Positions 1 through 10,118 of a stretch of 19,542 nucleotides of DNA are shown piece after piece. The position numbers and the translations under genes were made by a program. The notes below the pieces were generated by a model. The model had not been told where the DNA came from, did no database searches, and was given only the letters and a program-made list of their open reading frames with translations. The DNA comes from Ectocarpus siliculosus (lineage: Eukaryota > Sar > Phaeophyceae > Ectocarpales > Ectocarpaceae), in the NCBI GenBank assembly GCA_000310025.1, contig FN648617.1, forward strand, positions 41,736-61,277, in the 5' to 3' direction. How positions within the stretch are numbered: the stretch's first letter is position 1; every line of letters begins with the position of its first letter.

Positions 1-8
1 GTGACGGT

Positions 9-32
9 GGGGGGGGGGGGGGGGGGGGGGGG
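9..32. repeat. Poly-G tract, 24 bases
   Basis: Uninterrupted G from 9 to 32. It is prone to length error and could form G-quadruplex on the plus strand. Confidence 0.95.
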
Positions 33-770
33 TAAAGTTCCCAGGAACTAATAGTAACTCGGAGTTTGGCTAGAGGACTTTCGAAATGCTTGAGCGGGGC
101 AGAGGCGGAGCCTTGTCGGGCGGGTTAGATGCAGGCTGGCTCTGCCGGCCGAATCCAGCGGGAGGATCGTTCCAGCCACCGCGTCCAACCTCGGGCAGGC
201 GTCGTCATCTGCGAGTCACGTGTCACGTGCTGCGGGTGTGTTATCTTGGTTATTGTGGTATATACTGCTGTGTGTGCATCAAGAGGGTGATATTTGTGGG
301 GGGTTGCGGGAGGGGGAGGGCACGGAGAAGCCCTGAACAAAAAAAAAGGGTTGCCACGTATCTCGCTCGGCTTTGTTGGGCAGTCGGGCAGAAAATGTGG
401 ACTTTTTATGTGGTGGTGAACGCGCGTTTGTGCTGTCTGTGTTGGGTCATGCGTTGGTCATGCATCATTCGTTAGAGGAGAGCTGCAAGCGTCCGTGCGG
501 CAGCATCGCGGTGTGGTTGGTTCGTGTGCTCCCAGCAGGGAACCCGTGAGCTGGGCACGAGATTTTTTCTTCAGTTGTTTTTTTGGGTTTTTGCATCTTC
601 TTCTCAAGTTATTAAAAGGAGGTAGGGACTGATGGGGGATAAGTCTTGGCATACATAGGTCTTCACCTCGTTGCTCCTGCTCCTCTGTTCGTTGTGTACA
701 GTACTCCTTTCACCCCTTTCGTCGTTGTTCTTGCTTGTCTTCGTGGTACTTGCCTGGTGGGACGGGACGT

Positions 771-795
771 GGTATGGTATGGTATGGTATGGTAT
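771..795. repeat. (GGTAT)5 microsatellite
   Basis: Five perfect tandem copies of GGTAT in the 3' flank of the SET gene. Confidence 0.95.
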
Positions 796-1233
796 TTGTT
801 TGGCGGGACGGAACGGAATGGGAAGGGACGGGGCTCGAGACGTGTAGCGTCATGTGTATCATTTTCTCTTGGCGCGTGTTTTTACGCTTGTCTGGCGAGG
901 AGGCTGTTTTACGTCGCTCTTCTTCCATTGCGAAGAGAGAGCTCGGTGGGTGGGGGGGGAACTTGGGTGATCGCGAACGTGGTTGTTTTTTTTGTTTTTT
1001 TTTAGGCACCAGTAGTTGGTGTTGCGGCGGCTCGATATTTCCAAAGAGAATCGAGGTTTGGTAATTTATACGAGGCTGGTACACGAATATAAAGGAAAAA
1101 TCCAGAATGAGAGAACGATATCTGGTGTGCATCACTTCTCTTTCTCAGCGTCACCCGATGGCTCTGACTCTATCGAATGAGAAATTCTCCGTGCAGATGA
1201 GAGATCAGAGATGAGAAGGTGGGGACAAAAATA

Positions 1234-1435
1234 CAGTAGTGGGGGGCCGGTTTAGCGACCCTTAGTGTCACGACGAAACACGGTCGCCAATCAGGGCAGC
1301 TCGACACACCGAACCAACAATTATGTAGCATAGCAGTTATACTACCGGGGTGCGGCGGTGCCACGTGATTTTGTGGTCGCTAAACAGGGCATGTCGCTAA
1401 ATAAGTACGGGGTTGCTAAACCGAGACCCCCACTG
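1234..1435. mobile_element. Tc1/mariner-type MITE (202 bp) with TA flanks
   Basis: The element starts CAGTAGTGGGGG and ends CCCCCACTG, with TA on both sides (1232-1233 and 1436-1437), the target duplication expected of Tc1/mariner transposition. The terminal inverted repeats extend inward to GGTTTAGCGACC on the left and GGTTGCTAAACC on the right, about 27 bases with a 3-base insertion in the left arm. Near the right end there are two more copies of the GTCGCTAAA unit. It is too short to code for a transposase, so it is a non-autonomous element. It lies about 210 bases downstream of the SET gene stop, probably in or near its 3' UTR. Confidence 0.75.
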
Positions 1436-1644
1436 TAAAGAGATAGAAGCGGCACCAGCTGCTGTGCATCGCCCCTCTTCCTTCACTCTCGTCGCCACTC
1501 ATGACTCTAGCAAATCTATCAGCAAGACAAGGCAAGGAGCACGGTGCTTGAACGCGGCATGCTGGGGGCGGGCGTTTCGTTCCTCTGGGAGGCATCAAAC
1601 CACATATTTTGTATGCATGCACGGACGGGAGGCCAGCCAGCCGA

Positions 1645-4600
1645 TCACCGACGCCTCCTTGCCGCGCGCAGTGCCCGCTGGAGAGCGATTTTCTCGGCCG
1701 CCCGCAAGGAGATGCACGTTTCCGCCCACTCCGCCGGCACCGCCCGACGGGTCCCCCCCGTTCCGCCTGCCGAGTTATCTTCTTCCGTCCCGTCGGAAGC
1801 GACGAGCCCGAGCAATTCCAAGTCCTCCTGGCAGGTGGTGGGGTAGCGGCGCAACCGCTCCTCGAGAGCCTCAACCTCGGCGGTGGCAACCGCCACCCCT
1901 GCGCCTGGTTGCGCCGGCGCCGCCGGCGCCGCCGTTCTTGCTCCCGCCGCGAACGCGGTTGCCGCCACAGCACCGGAAAAACCGTCGGCGGCCTCTTCTT
2001 CTCGGTCAGTTTCTGGTCTCAACAAACGCCGGCTCGGTTCCTCGAGGGCTTGCTCATCGAACGCCGCTGCTGCCGCTGCTGCTGCTACGTCCGCGAGCCT
2101 CACTGGCACGACCAGCTGCTGCTGCTGCTGCTGCTCCTTCTGTTCTTGTCCGGCGGGGGACGATAAGCCCACATGCACGCGGAGAGAATCGGAGCCGGAC
2201 GGGATACCGACACTTAGCCGTCGCCCCCTGTTCCCACCGTCGTCGTCACTGCCGCCGCCGCCGCCGCCGCCCTTTTCGCCGTCGTCGTTGGAGGGCTCGC
2301 CATTGTCGCCGGCATTGCTGCTGCTGCTGCCGCTGCTGCCGCTGCTGCTGCTGCTGCTGCCGCCGCCGCCGGTGGTGGTGTGGCGGAAGTTGACGAAACC
2401 GTAGGTCCTGGCGAACCGGTATGCTCCTTTCGCGGCCGACCCGTAGTCGATCAAGAGCTCCTCTCCTGCGAGGTAGAACACAACACATACCATACGGCGG
2501 TGATCGGCATCCGCGCCAACGCGAGGAAAATTCTTAAAGCAGACCTCGCGCGGGGAGGGGGGGGGCAGACTGTGACGGGGATTCATCGGGCTAAACCTAG
2601 AAACTCGCGCCGGGGTTCTGCGTATGCAACACGCCCCTAGAGAACGGCGCGCATATGGAACTCAGCAACCTCCTGCCTACCGACCTGCCTACAGTGTATG
2701 GACAATCAACGGCCAGCGCATCCCTTGCTTGCGGCCTTGGGTTCCAAGGACAAGCAAGCAAGGTGCGGGGGAGAAGAATCAACCCAACGTCGGGGCAAGG
2801 CCTGCGGCAACACGCACGAACGGGTACACGAGCCCTGCGCGAGGCGAGGGAAAAATCCGAAAGCTCGAACTCTTGTTCAGTCTCCGCTTGAGACCTCTGG
2901 AGGACGGCAACCATGCCCGTTCAAGTGTGTGTCAATGGATGCCAACACGTACCGCGGTTAACGTCGCCTCCTCACGTGGGGGGGATGGAAGGGTGAGTTG
3001 CAGGGACACATGCACAAACACGGAAAAATTGAAATCCGCTCACCCGGCGCGATGTCCCGCAGGGCCCGAAGAACATGCCTCCCGGTCGCCGGGTCGAAAC
3101 CTCTCTCGCAGGAGGCGCCCCCGTCCCCCAACGCAACGCCTCCTCCTCTCCCTCCGTCGCCGTGGTTGGCGAAGTCCAGGTAGGGCACCAGGCCTACCCC
3201 ACCCGCGCCCTCCTCGGAGACGCCCCTCGATAGGATGACGCCCAGAGCCCACAGGAAATCCGTCGTCGTTGACGCTGACGGTGATGCTTCTATTCCTGCT
3301 GATGCGACGGGGACCATGCGGTGGCACATGTTTCGGTTTCGGTTGCAGGAGGTCGGCAATGTGTTTTTTTTAATTTGCGAGAGGGGTCCAAGAGGCGGAC
3401 CGTGCGCCAAGCAGGGGGGGAGGGAAGGGAAAATCGGGGGTAACGGGGGTGCCGGTGGAATGTTGCCACGCAAGGTTAGTACCGGCCTTCCCTATGGCGC
3501 CTAGCGGAAGCGGAAATCAGTAGGGTGCCAGCGTTCAGGTACATCACACACATTTCTCCTCCGAGATAAACGGGCGGGCGTGACAGTATGGCTGGGCTAC
3601 ATCTCCGGCAAGGGGCGAAGGAAGAAAGAGAGAAAAGCACAAGGAAGGAAGGAAGGAAGGAAGGAAGGAAGGAAGGAAGGAAGGCGTTAACGCCAAACTA
3701 AACCCTGGGCCAATTTTCCACAACCAAGCGTGTCTCTCGAAAACTCACCGTGATGCACCCCCCCTCGAGACGAGGAGTCGGCATCACCCCCCTCCAGGCC
3801 GAAGAGTCTTCGATGCAGAGTGCTGTAAATCTCGGAGGCGGCGGTGATGGAATCGCGCAAGGGGCTAGCCTTCAAGCAAAAACAAAAAAAACAAACGAAA
3901 AAGGCGGGCAGAAAACGAGGCAACGTTAGGGGCAAGATTCTCCCGACAACGGCAAATGGCGTCAACTTAGCCCCCGGGCAACCGACAAACAAGTGTGATG
4001 CTATCCTGCATGTACGTGGCGTGCAAAGACGTCTTGTAGCGAGAGACACGACCTCCAGTAGCTACAAGAGCGCTACAGCACAGGTGACGACCTTCACGGA
4101 AGACACACGAATGGACGATCTCCCCTGGTCGGCAGCGAGGAACGACTAAACTGCTGCTGCAGCCTGGGGTCAAGTTTTCAACGCGAAAAGTGCCCCAATC
4201 TCAGCAGCATGCGCAAGCGTAGAATAGCGCTATTGGAATCGTCGTCCCCCTTGTCATCGAGAGGTTTCCTGAAACACGATTATCTGAGTTCTGGGTGCGG
4301 GGTCAGTCTTCGAGATTTGTTTCCTAGGGTGTGGACCATTCGAGCTCTCTGTGAGGCGCAACAGCAGCAGCAGCAGCAGCAGCTGCTGCAGTACCAGCGA
4401 CAGGCCCGTACACGGACGGCCAGCCCTGAAGACAGGGAGGGGGGACCACCGCGCGTTCGAAGGCGACAGGCACAGCGGGCTAGAACAGCAGGCGAGCTCG
4501 CTGGCGGAGTAGTACCGCTTCCCTAGGCCTAACTCTTTGCGCAAAGCAAGCGCATCGATAGATCGGTAGTCATTTGATTTTTTTTTTAACCCTCACGGGG

Positions 4601-7600
4601 CAGCCATTATTCTGCAGTCCTTGCTTGCTCTCTACAGCCACCGAGAACGACCGGGCTCCACTTCTTCGGCACGAAGCGCGCTGTGAGCCGGCTTCTCCGC
4701 ACCAAGCAACGTTAGCGTTAACGTTAGTTCCCATCCGCCGGGGGCAAGCATGACGGGGTGGCCAACTAATACCTGTGAGAGTGAATCAGCGACACGCCGG
4801 CTTCTGCGCGTGTGTCCGTCCCCACCTGAAGCAGATCCAGGTGCTCCGGTCCCATGAGCAGCGGGTGAGGCAACGCATCCTCCGAGGCAGACGCCTCCCA
4901 CAGCAGCCCCAGGTATGGCTCTCGCGCATCCCTGATAAGAGCAGGCGAAGAGAAAGGCAAGAGAGGAGGGTTGTGGTGGCAGGACACCCGAGCACGTACC
5001 TACGTGTCAGTTAGCTCGGGCAGTACCTCATGTAAGCGCATGCCGTAGTCGTTTAGGCCATTGACCTCGCATCTCTACCATGTCGGGACGGGGCAGTGTG
5101 CCGGGTTGTCGCCGGCCCAGGCTACAACGTCTGACAAGGATGAGCCAGAAGTTGCTCACCATCCTTGTTTTTGGTGTGTCAATACCAAACCAGACATGTC
5201 ATGCCTAGGGGACGGACAATTATGACGATTTTCTTCCTTCTGTGCAAGTATCGTACCTTGCACCGTTGTCGTGCCTTTTCTCGAAGGTTTCGCCCGCTTC
5301 TTTTTCGATACTGTACTGGGGGGTGAACACAATCTTCGCAATTCTCCCAAGAGGGGACGGGGCGGGAATAGTTGTTGCACGAGATAACGGTGGCGCGCGC
5401 GTGAAAAACACCATGGGGCGGCCGGCTTCTTCGCATCCTGCTCGCAACCCCGGTTCTGGCCGAAACGTTCCATCAGAAAAAAACAATCTGGACTGGTCGC
5501 ACAAAATGTTCGGCACGTAGGAAAAGCACCGACGGCTATTGACCGAAGTACGCATACAAGGGATGTGGTGGCACCTCTCGAGGGTGAACAGAAGCTCGAG
5601 AGCGAGACAGGCCACCGGGGCCACCTTAGACGCGTCCCCTCCTCCAATCTTGGCGCAGGTATTGCTCAGACGTGCCAGAAAGTCGGGAGCACCGGCTTCG
5701 GCCTGAACAGCACGACAGGGGTTGCAACGACAAACCAGAGAAGAGATGAAAAATTTGGGTTGGCTGGTTGAACTGCGCTTTCAGAGAGCGAGAATGCACT
5801 GCTGCTGTGATCGCCCTGCCATCGTTCTTGTCATGATCCAATCAATTCCTGCCTAACACTGCGAGGTACTGCTGCTGCTGCTGATGCTGCTGCTTTGCCT
5901 TTCCGTTAATTTCCACAGGCATCACCTTTCGAACGGCTGCTTCTGCGCAGTAAGGGAGCCACACCGCCGGAGGCACTCGAAGCAATTCCTCTCCCGCCCT
6001 TTCCACGGGCACAGAGCATTGGGGCGTGCGGAGGAGGAGGCAGTCAGGCTTCGGTGACAACCGCAGGCTAGTACAACCTCTTCTCTGTCTGCTCGCAAGG
6101 GGTATCAAAGACGTCTTGCTGTAGTTTGTCGTCGACGTCTTCACATTTAACAACGGTTCCGGTCTCTGCACGGTACCCGCCTAGTCTAACATCCGAACCG
6201 GTCTAACTGAAGGCGAAGGTCTTTCTTTCCGCGGTCACAGGCCAACAAGAACAAAAAAAAAAGGGTACAAAAGGTTCGGGGTACACACCGCGGAAAATCT
6301 GCCAATCCCAACACAAAATGACACCGACAAGGAGACCATGTTTTCCAGTAGACACAACGTTCACTCACTAGCACCAGATCAATTTCATCGCCACCACCCT
6401 TGCCACTATTATGTCATCACGCTGGTTCGCCCGGCCACGCCATTATGGGAAAAGGCTAAACACACTAGGAAGGTACTCATTTTTCATGCTATCCGTTTCT
6501 TACCTTGCAGGGCGTGGCCCGCAAAGCAACCCATAGCCCTTCGCGCCGCTCCTCCTCGCCACCAAGGGAAAGCTCTCGGAAATTTCTTCGTTGGCCGCCA
6601 GGAAGCCCTACAAAGACAGACACACACACAAGAGACCGGACGCTGTGTCGCCGTAGGTGTGATGTTGCCCCAACACAAACATAACACCTGACGGTGGGGT
6701 CCACGAAAAGCGGGGCAGGGGTCCGTCGCCGTTTGCGTGCGTTGCAATACTGTATTGTAACTGGGTGCGTTTTGGCTGACGCCGCCGCAATGCGCCCGCC
6801 TAACAAAAAAGCAACCCGGCGCGTCTCCCGTCTCGTCTCTGTGTTGAGAAAGCGTCACGGCCACCGGCTGCTGCTGACACGGTCGGCCGGGCAAACGGTG
6901 AGAGCTACAGCAGTAGTGGGTCGAGAAGCGCAGAGGGAATGCAGAGCAGGCCATATGGTCTACCGATATACTTCTCTAGCAAGGCTGGCTGCAGTCCAAG
7001 CCGCGCGCTCGACGTACCCACGACAAGGCGTGCGCAACGAGAATATTCACAGCCGCACGTTGCGTAAGATACCACACCCCCGGGATAAATTTTCAACAAA
7101 CATGGACGGTGCCGAAAGTGGGTGCGGTGGGACCGTCTCCATGAGAGCTTTCCGACAAAAAACACACCATTTCATCCCAGCATCCTCTTCGTCGTGGAGT
7201 AATCGAGCTTTGCAAGTCTGTCAAGCGTACGGCGTCTGCTCCTGGCCCCTACGAAGTTTCAATTTCGCATCCGTCGATCTCGTACACCATACGAGCACAC
7301 GCTGCATGCGTGTGTCCACACCGACCGCGAACGCTGCCGCTGTTGTTCAAAAACAACAACCATTCCACGACCTCTTCACACAAGCCAAACACTCATTGTG
7401 CGGTGTAAGCAGCGGTGAAAGCACAGCAAGAGGCAAGTGACCTACCCACTCACTTGTCTTGACACAGGGATTTTTCTCTCCATACACTACAGTATGATAG
7501 CAGTCTGCTTCTTTTTCTTACCTTGGTATTGCAGGAGAGATAATCGGCGAAACCGCTCGCGTGGGGTCCTAGGGCCCTCAGCCTCCCGACGGCAGCGCGA

Positions 7601-7614
7601 ACGGGAGTCCCCAT
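1645..7614 (-). CDS. SET-domain protein methyltransferase, Rubisco LSMT/SETD3-SETD6 class (8 exons, 565 aa)
   Basis: Exons on the minus strand: 7614-7522, 6607-6504, 5998-5926, 5702-5575, 4931-4826, 3869-3749, 3295-3044, 2465-1645. All introns are GT-AG and all phases agree (0,2,0,2,0,1,1), giving 1698 nt including the stop. The family is known to methylate lysine (or histidine) on non-histone proteins with AdoMet. Visible motifs: GYGLL near residue 55, RAGEELLRVPP (66-76), LDLLQASPLRDS (164-175), DFLWALGVILSR (221-232), LVPYLDFANH (244-253, with the AdoMet-contacting Asn-His pair), and GEELLIDYG (293-301, with catalytic-type Tyr300) followed by TYGFV. The C-terminus has YPTTCQED (500-507) and RAAEKIALQ (547-555), the signature of the Rubisco LSMT substrate-binding domain. 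Residues about 325-430 are low complexity (Gly/Ser/Asp, Gln6, Ala8). The ATG at 7614 is chosen because an in-frame stop lies 15 codons upstream with no other Met between. The N-terminus lacks a hydrophobic signal core, so plastid import and a Rubisco substrate are unlikely with this start; a cytosolic, nuclear or mitochondrial site is possible. Family assignment is strong; the substrate is unknown. Confidence 0.88.
2250..2385 (-). repeat. Coding triplet-repeat block in SET exon 8
   Basis: Several CTG/CCG-type triplet runs in exon 8 are read on the minus strand as Gly, Ser and Gly/Asp stretches (about residues 321-365). A CTGCTG run near 2115-2135 gives Gln6, and a run near 2065-2090 gives Ala8. 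All stay in frame, so the repeats have grown without breaking the protein. They fall between the SET core and the C-terminal domain. Confidence 0.85.
3641..3684. repeat. (AAGG)11 microsatellite in SET gene intron 6
   Basis: Eleven perfect tandem copies of AAGG. In the sense of the minus-strand gene this is CCTT, a pyrimidine tract inside the 453-bp intron, about 65 bases after its 5' splice site. Confidence 0.95.
4363..4389. repeat. (CAG)6 run with adjoining CTG copies, SET gene intron 5
   Basis: Six CAG units are followed at once by AGCTGCTGC, so the tract can fold back on itself. It lies in the 956-bp intron between exons 5 and 6. Confidence 0.9.
6118..6262. repeat. Dispersed repeat copy A (SET gene intron 2)
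   Basis: Shares ordered blocks with 8449-8613: a TGTAGTT start, GTCTTCACATT, CGTTCCG/GGTTCCG plus TCTCT, a GTACC block, then GGTCACAGGC. The copies have diverged and contain insertions, including a GTT expansion in copy B. No coding capacity seen. Confidence 0.5.
7059..7079. repeat. 21-bp exact dispersed repeat, copy 1
   Basis: Identical over 21 bases (core TGCGTAAGATACCACACCC) to 14425-14445, and in the same orientation. This copy lies in SET gene intron 1. Confidence 0.7.
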
Positions 7615-8448
7615 GTCAGTCTTATTCCTTGTCGCCGTGTGTGTGTGGTTTTCGTTCTACGTGTTCTCCTCCTTAGTCGAAATGTGTTCGCGCAGTATCT
7701 ACTGTCGACCGTCGATGCTGTTGTTGTAGCCGTGGATCGCGCAGGAAGGTGCTCCTTCTTATCCTTTCTACTGGGGTTCGACAACAACAACAAAAACGTG
7801 GCGACGGCAGCTCAGAACATACACAAAAAACAAAAACATGCTTAGCGTTGTGGTTGTGAAACGTACGCGAAACGTCACATGTACAGGTAAGCACCAGACT
7901 TGACGAGGGATCGTATTCCCCCCTATCCGAGGGTGCTCGAAAGAAAAGTGAAAACGAGACACCTACCAAATACACACAGTAGAGCTGTCGAACTTAAAAA
8001 AAATAAAATCAGGGGGTGTGTGCTGCTGTAGTTCTTTTGAGCAAAGACATCTAACATTTATTATACATTTGTCGCATTTAGGCTAAGAAACAAGTGAGAT
8101 TAAGAACTTGGCCATTAGCACAGGTTCTCAGTCAAGAATCCTATACTAAAAAACGTATATTGTCGCTGTTCGGTTCCCTTGAGGGGAATCGAGGAACGAC
8201 CCTCGCCAAAACAGGAGGTTGTGAAGTGCTGCGGCTAACTGTAGGGTACCCCTCCGACAGATAGATGCGGGGCTCCTAGACGGGGGGGGGGCACCGCCAA
8301 GAGGGGTCTCGTCGCCGGGTGGAAAAAATTAGAGTAAAATAATTCAACGTTGTAGTCATAAACTCAGAGTAAGCCCAGAACCCAGTATGTTTTTTCAAAA
8401 GACTTCAACACTTGGGACGACTGTGTGTGGTTTTTCTCCAACGGGTGA

Positions 8449-8613
8449 TGTTGTAGTTCTAATATCAAGTGCGTTGTTGTTGTTGTTGTTGTTGTCTTCA
8501 CATTAAAAACCGTTCCGATCTCTATCTACCCAGTACCTTCATATGTCCGTACTGATCCAACACTTGACGCGGTCGATTCCCGTGGTCACAGGCTAACTAA
8601 CCCTAAAAAGGTA
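8449..8613. repeat. Dispersed repeat copy B (intergenic)
   Basis: Diverged counterpart of 6118-6262 in the same orientation. It contains the (GTT)n expansion at 8473-8495 and the shared GGTCACAGGC block near 8584-8593. Confidence 0.5.
8473..8495. repeat. (GTT)n microsatellite
   Basis: About seven and a half GTT units, inside dispersed repeat copy B and absent from copy A. Confidence 0.95.
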
Positions 8614-9132
8614 CGCTCGAACAAACTGGCCCCGAGGGGTCCGCAAGTCAATGGAAATCAACGACAGATATTCTTCAAGTGAGTGCGCTCGTCTCATCAG
8701 AAGACCACGCGCTTCGGTTGAGCCGTGCATGCATATCGGGTGGCGACCAGGGCTAGAGCAGTAGTCGGTGCACGTGCTTGGGTGCCGGGGAAGCGAAGAT
8801 CAGGCGAAGGGGTTTGTTTTTGGGCAAGAAGAAGGGGGCTCCTGGAAGAAGGCGTCCGGGGGGGGCGGGGGGTGACTTCGTCCCCCCTAACACAAAAGGA
8901 CAATAAAGCGGTTTTTTCGTTGGGGCCACACGGCAGCGTCAATGGTATATAAGGTACGGTAGATTTACTTTCAGACTGCGTAGTATGCATACGTCCCAAT
9001 ATAGTACGTCTAGGCAGTGCGCGTTCTGCAGCTGGCTGAAGAATAGTTGCCCCGTTGACCAATGAGATGTATTGCAGGACTGGGATATATTTATTTATTC
9101 CGGGACGCTCCTCCCGCCCGTCTGTCCGTCGG

Positions 9133-9342
9133 TCAAGGAGCTGAGCCTGCTAGATATAGCACGTGCAGAGGAGACAGAGAGGTTTGTGTCTGGTTTTGCA
9201 CATCCGTGTAACGGGCGCCCTTGACGTGTCCGATGCAGTATATAGCAGCGGCATCTTCGCGGGTTTCATCAGGCGGTAACATCATTTCTTTCTGTATGGC
9301 CGCGGTCGCGCGCTCGAGGGCACGATCGCCACCACCGCCCAT
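9133..9342 (-). CDS. Small hypothetical ORF (69 aa), possibly one exon
   Basis: An ATG at 9342 opens MGGGGDRALERATAAIQKE and runs to TGA at 9133. The composition looks protein-like: acidic and basic residues are mixed, there is a likely helix in the first third, then EDAAAIYCIGHVKGARYTDV. Codon use is mixed and similar to the exons of the SET gene. I do not recognise a family. No partner exons were found, so it may be a free-standing small gene, one exon of a larger gene, or a fragment of a decayed element. A 21-bp inverted repeat lies about 130 bases upstream of the start. Confidence 0.25.
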   Translation of the reverse strand: MGGGGDRALERATAAIQKEMMLPPDETREDAAAIYCIGHVKGARYTDVQNQTQTSLSPLHVLYLAGSAP

Positions 9343-9475
9343 CCCCAATCTATCTATCTATTCGATCGACCTGAGCACCAAAGAATGTATCCGCAGGTTC
9401 CTACAGTGCGTCTGGGCCCGCGCGACGACCACGGGCAGGCACATAACGCTCCCCTGTTGCGCATGAACACTATCA

Positions 9476-9555
9476 TCGAGCTGGCATCCATTCCTCAAGG
9501 CGGGTCGCTGTGGCCAGGAATTCCTGACCCCCTCGAGGAATGAATGCCAGCTCGA
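9476..9555. repeat. Imperfect hairpin: 21-bp inverted repeat with 38-base loop
   Basis: 9476-9496 and 9535-9555 are reverse complements with one mismatch (20 of 21). The loop contains a near-palindrome centred on GGAATTCC. This is the shape of a small foldback element or an RNA hairpin; no mature RNA can be deduced from sequence alone. Confidence 0.75.
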
Positions 9556-9805
9556 TACGTACTGTTCACCATGAGAGAGCATCATGGTTGCGGTTGCCGC
9601 CAGGCAGGCTCAGCAGGCGCAGGAATCCGCTGCAACACCCTTGGTGGCCAGATAGATATAACATTTACATACACAACATTGAGGGACACTGGAACAATCG
9701 CAACATGAACGATTTAAACCACACTGAAGAGGGCTGCTTGTTCAAGATAGTGATACGAGCCCCAGTTGAAGGGATGTGTGTTACAGAAGACATAGGTGTC
9801 CTGGT

Positions 9806-9958
9806 AAAGTGCCGGTTGAATAGTGCCAAAGTCGTACGGTGCCGGTAAGTTTTCTTTGACACAGACATAGGCCTCAATAGTGCCAAACCGGCACTATTGA
9901 GGGTTGCCCGCTGTAGTGCCGGTTCAGGCACTACCGAACCCCTCAATAGTGCCGGTTC
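9806..9958. repeat. Cluster of TAGTGCCGG-type motifs with a perfect palindrome
   Basis: CCTCAATAGTGCC occurs at 9872-9884 and 9941-9953, and inverted at 9890-9902. The first and the inverted copy form a perfect 13-bp stem with a 5-base loop. Further partial copies are at 9808-9818, 9821-9827 and 9914-9933, the last a 7-bp hairpin. Similar GTGCCGG motifs recur at 11149-11239, which may be the other end of one element. Confidence 0.7.
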
Positions 9959-10118
9959 ACACCCCATACACAGCCTTTTTCGCCTCAAGCCTTCCACACC
10001 AACAGGATTCGGAGACGGTTTGCCTTCGAGCTACAAGTATCGCTCGGTTTCTGAACTCGTGACGTCTTCAATTGTCAAATTTTACCGATCGATCAAATTC
10101 CACCACAGCAAAATTTAG

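Larger units (their letters stand above)
1..1233. other. 3' flank of the SET gene, no gene recognised
   Basis: The plus strand is rich in G and T, with short runs of T and G and several unsupported ORFs. It carries a G24 tract and a GGTAT repeat, listed separately. The 3' UTR of the minus-strand SET gene probably extends into it from 1644, but no clear polyadenylation signal could be fixed. Confidence 0.5.
7615..9132. other. Intergenic, upstream of the SET gene
   Basis: No supported gene. It must contain the SET gene promoter on the minus strand, but I cannot fix a start site. It holds dispersed repeat copy B, a G9 run near 8282 and an AT-rich stretch near 8040-8160. A TATATAAG sequence lies at 8946 (plus strand) with no recognisable gene after it. 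Confidence 0.5.

Noticed and set aside
1413-2393. 326-codon open frame on the plus strand
   Set aside because: It is antisense to SET exon 8. Its Cys/Arg/Pro-rich product is a shadow of the triplet repeats and has no motifs.
4320-4520. Extra SET exon between exons 5 and 6 (minus frame with an Ala run, phase 0 acceptor)
   Set aside because: Joining exon 5 directly to exon 6 gives LDLLQASPLRDS, the expected family motif; inserting this segment would break it, and no matching donor was found.
6694-7440. 248-codon open frame on the plus strand
   Set aside because: It lies wholly within SET intron 1 on the opposite strand, shows no domain, and its composition is like random translated sequence.
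8946-8953. TATATAAG as a promoter
   Set aside because: Matches a TATA box, but no recognisable plus-strand gene follows, so it is not called.
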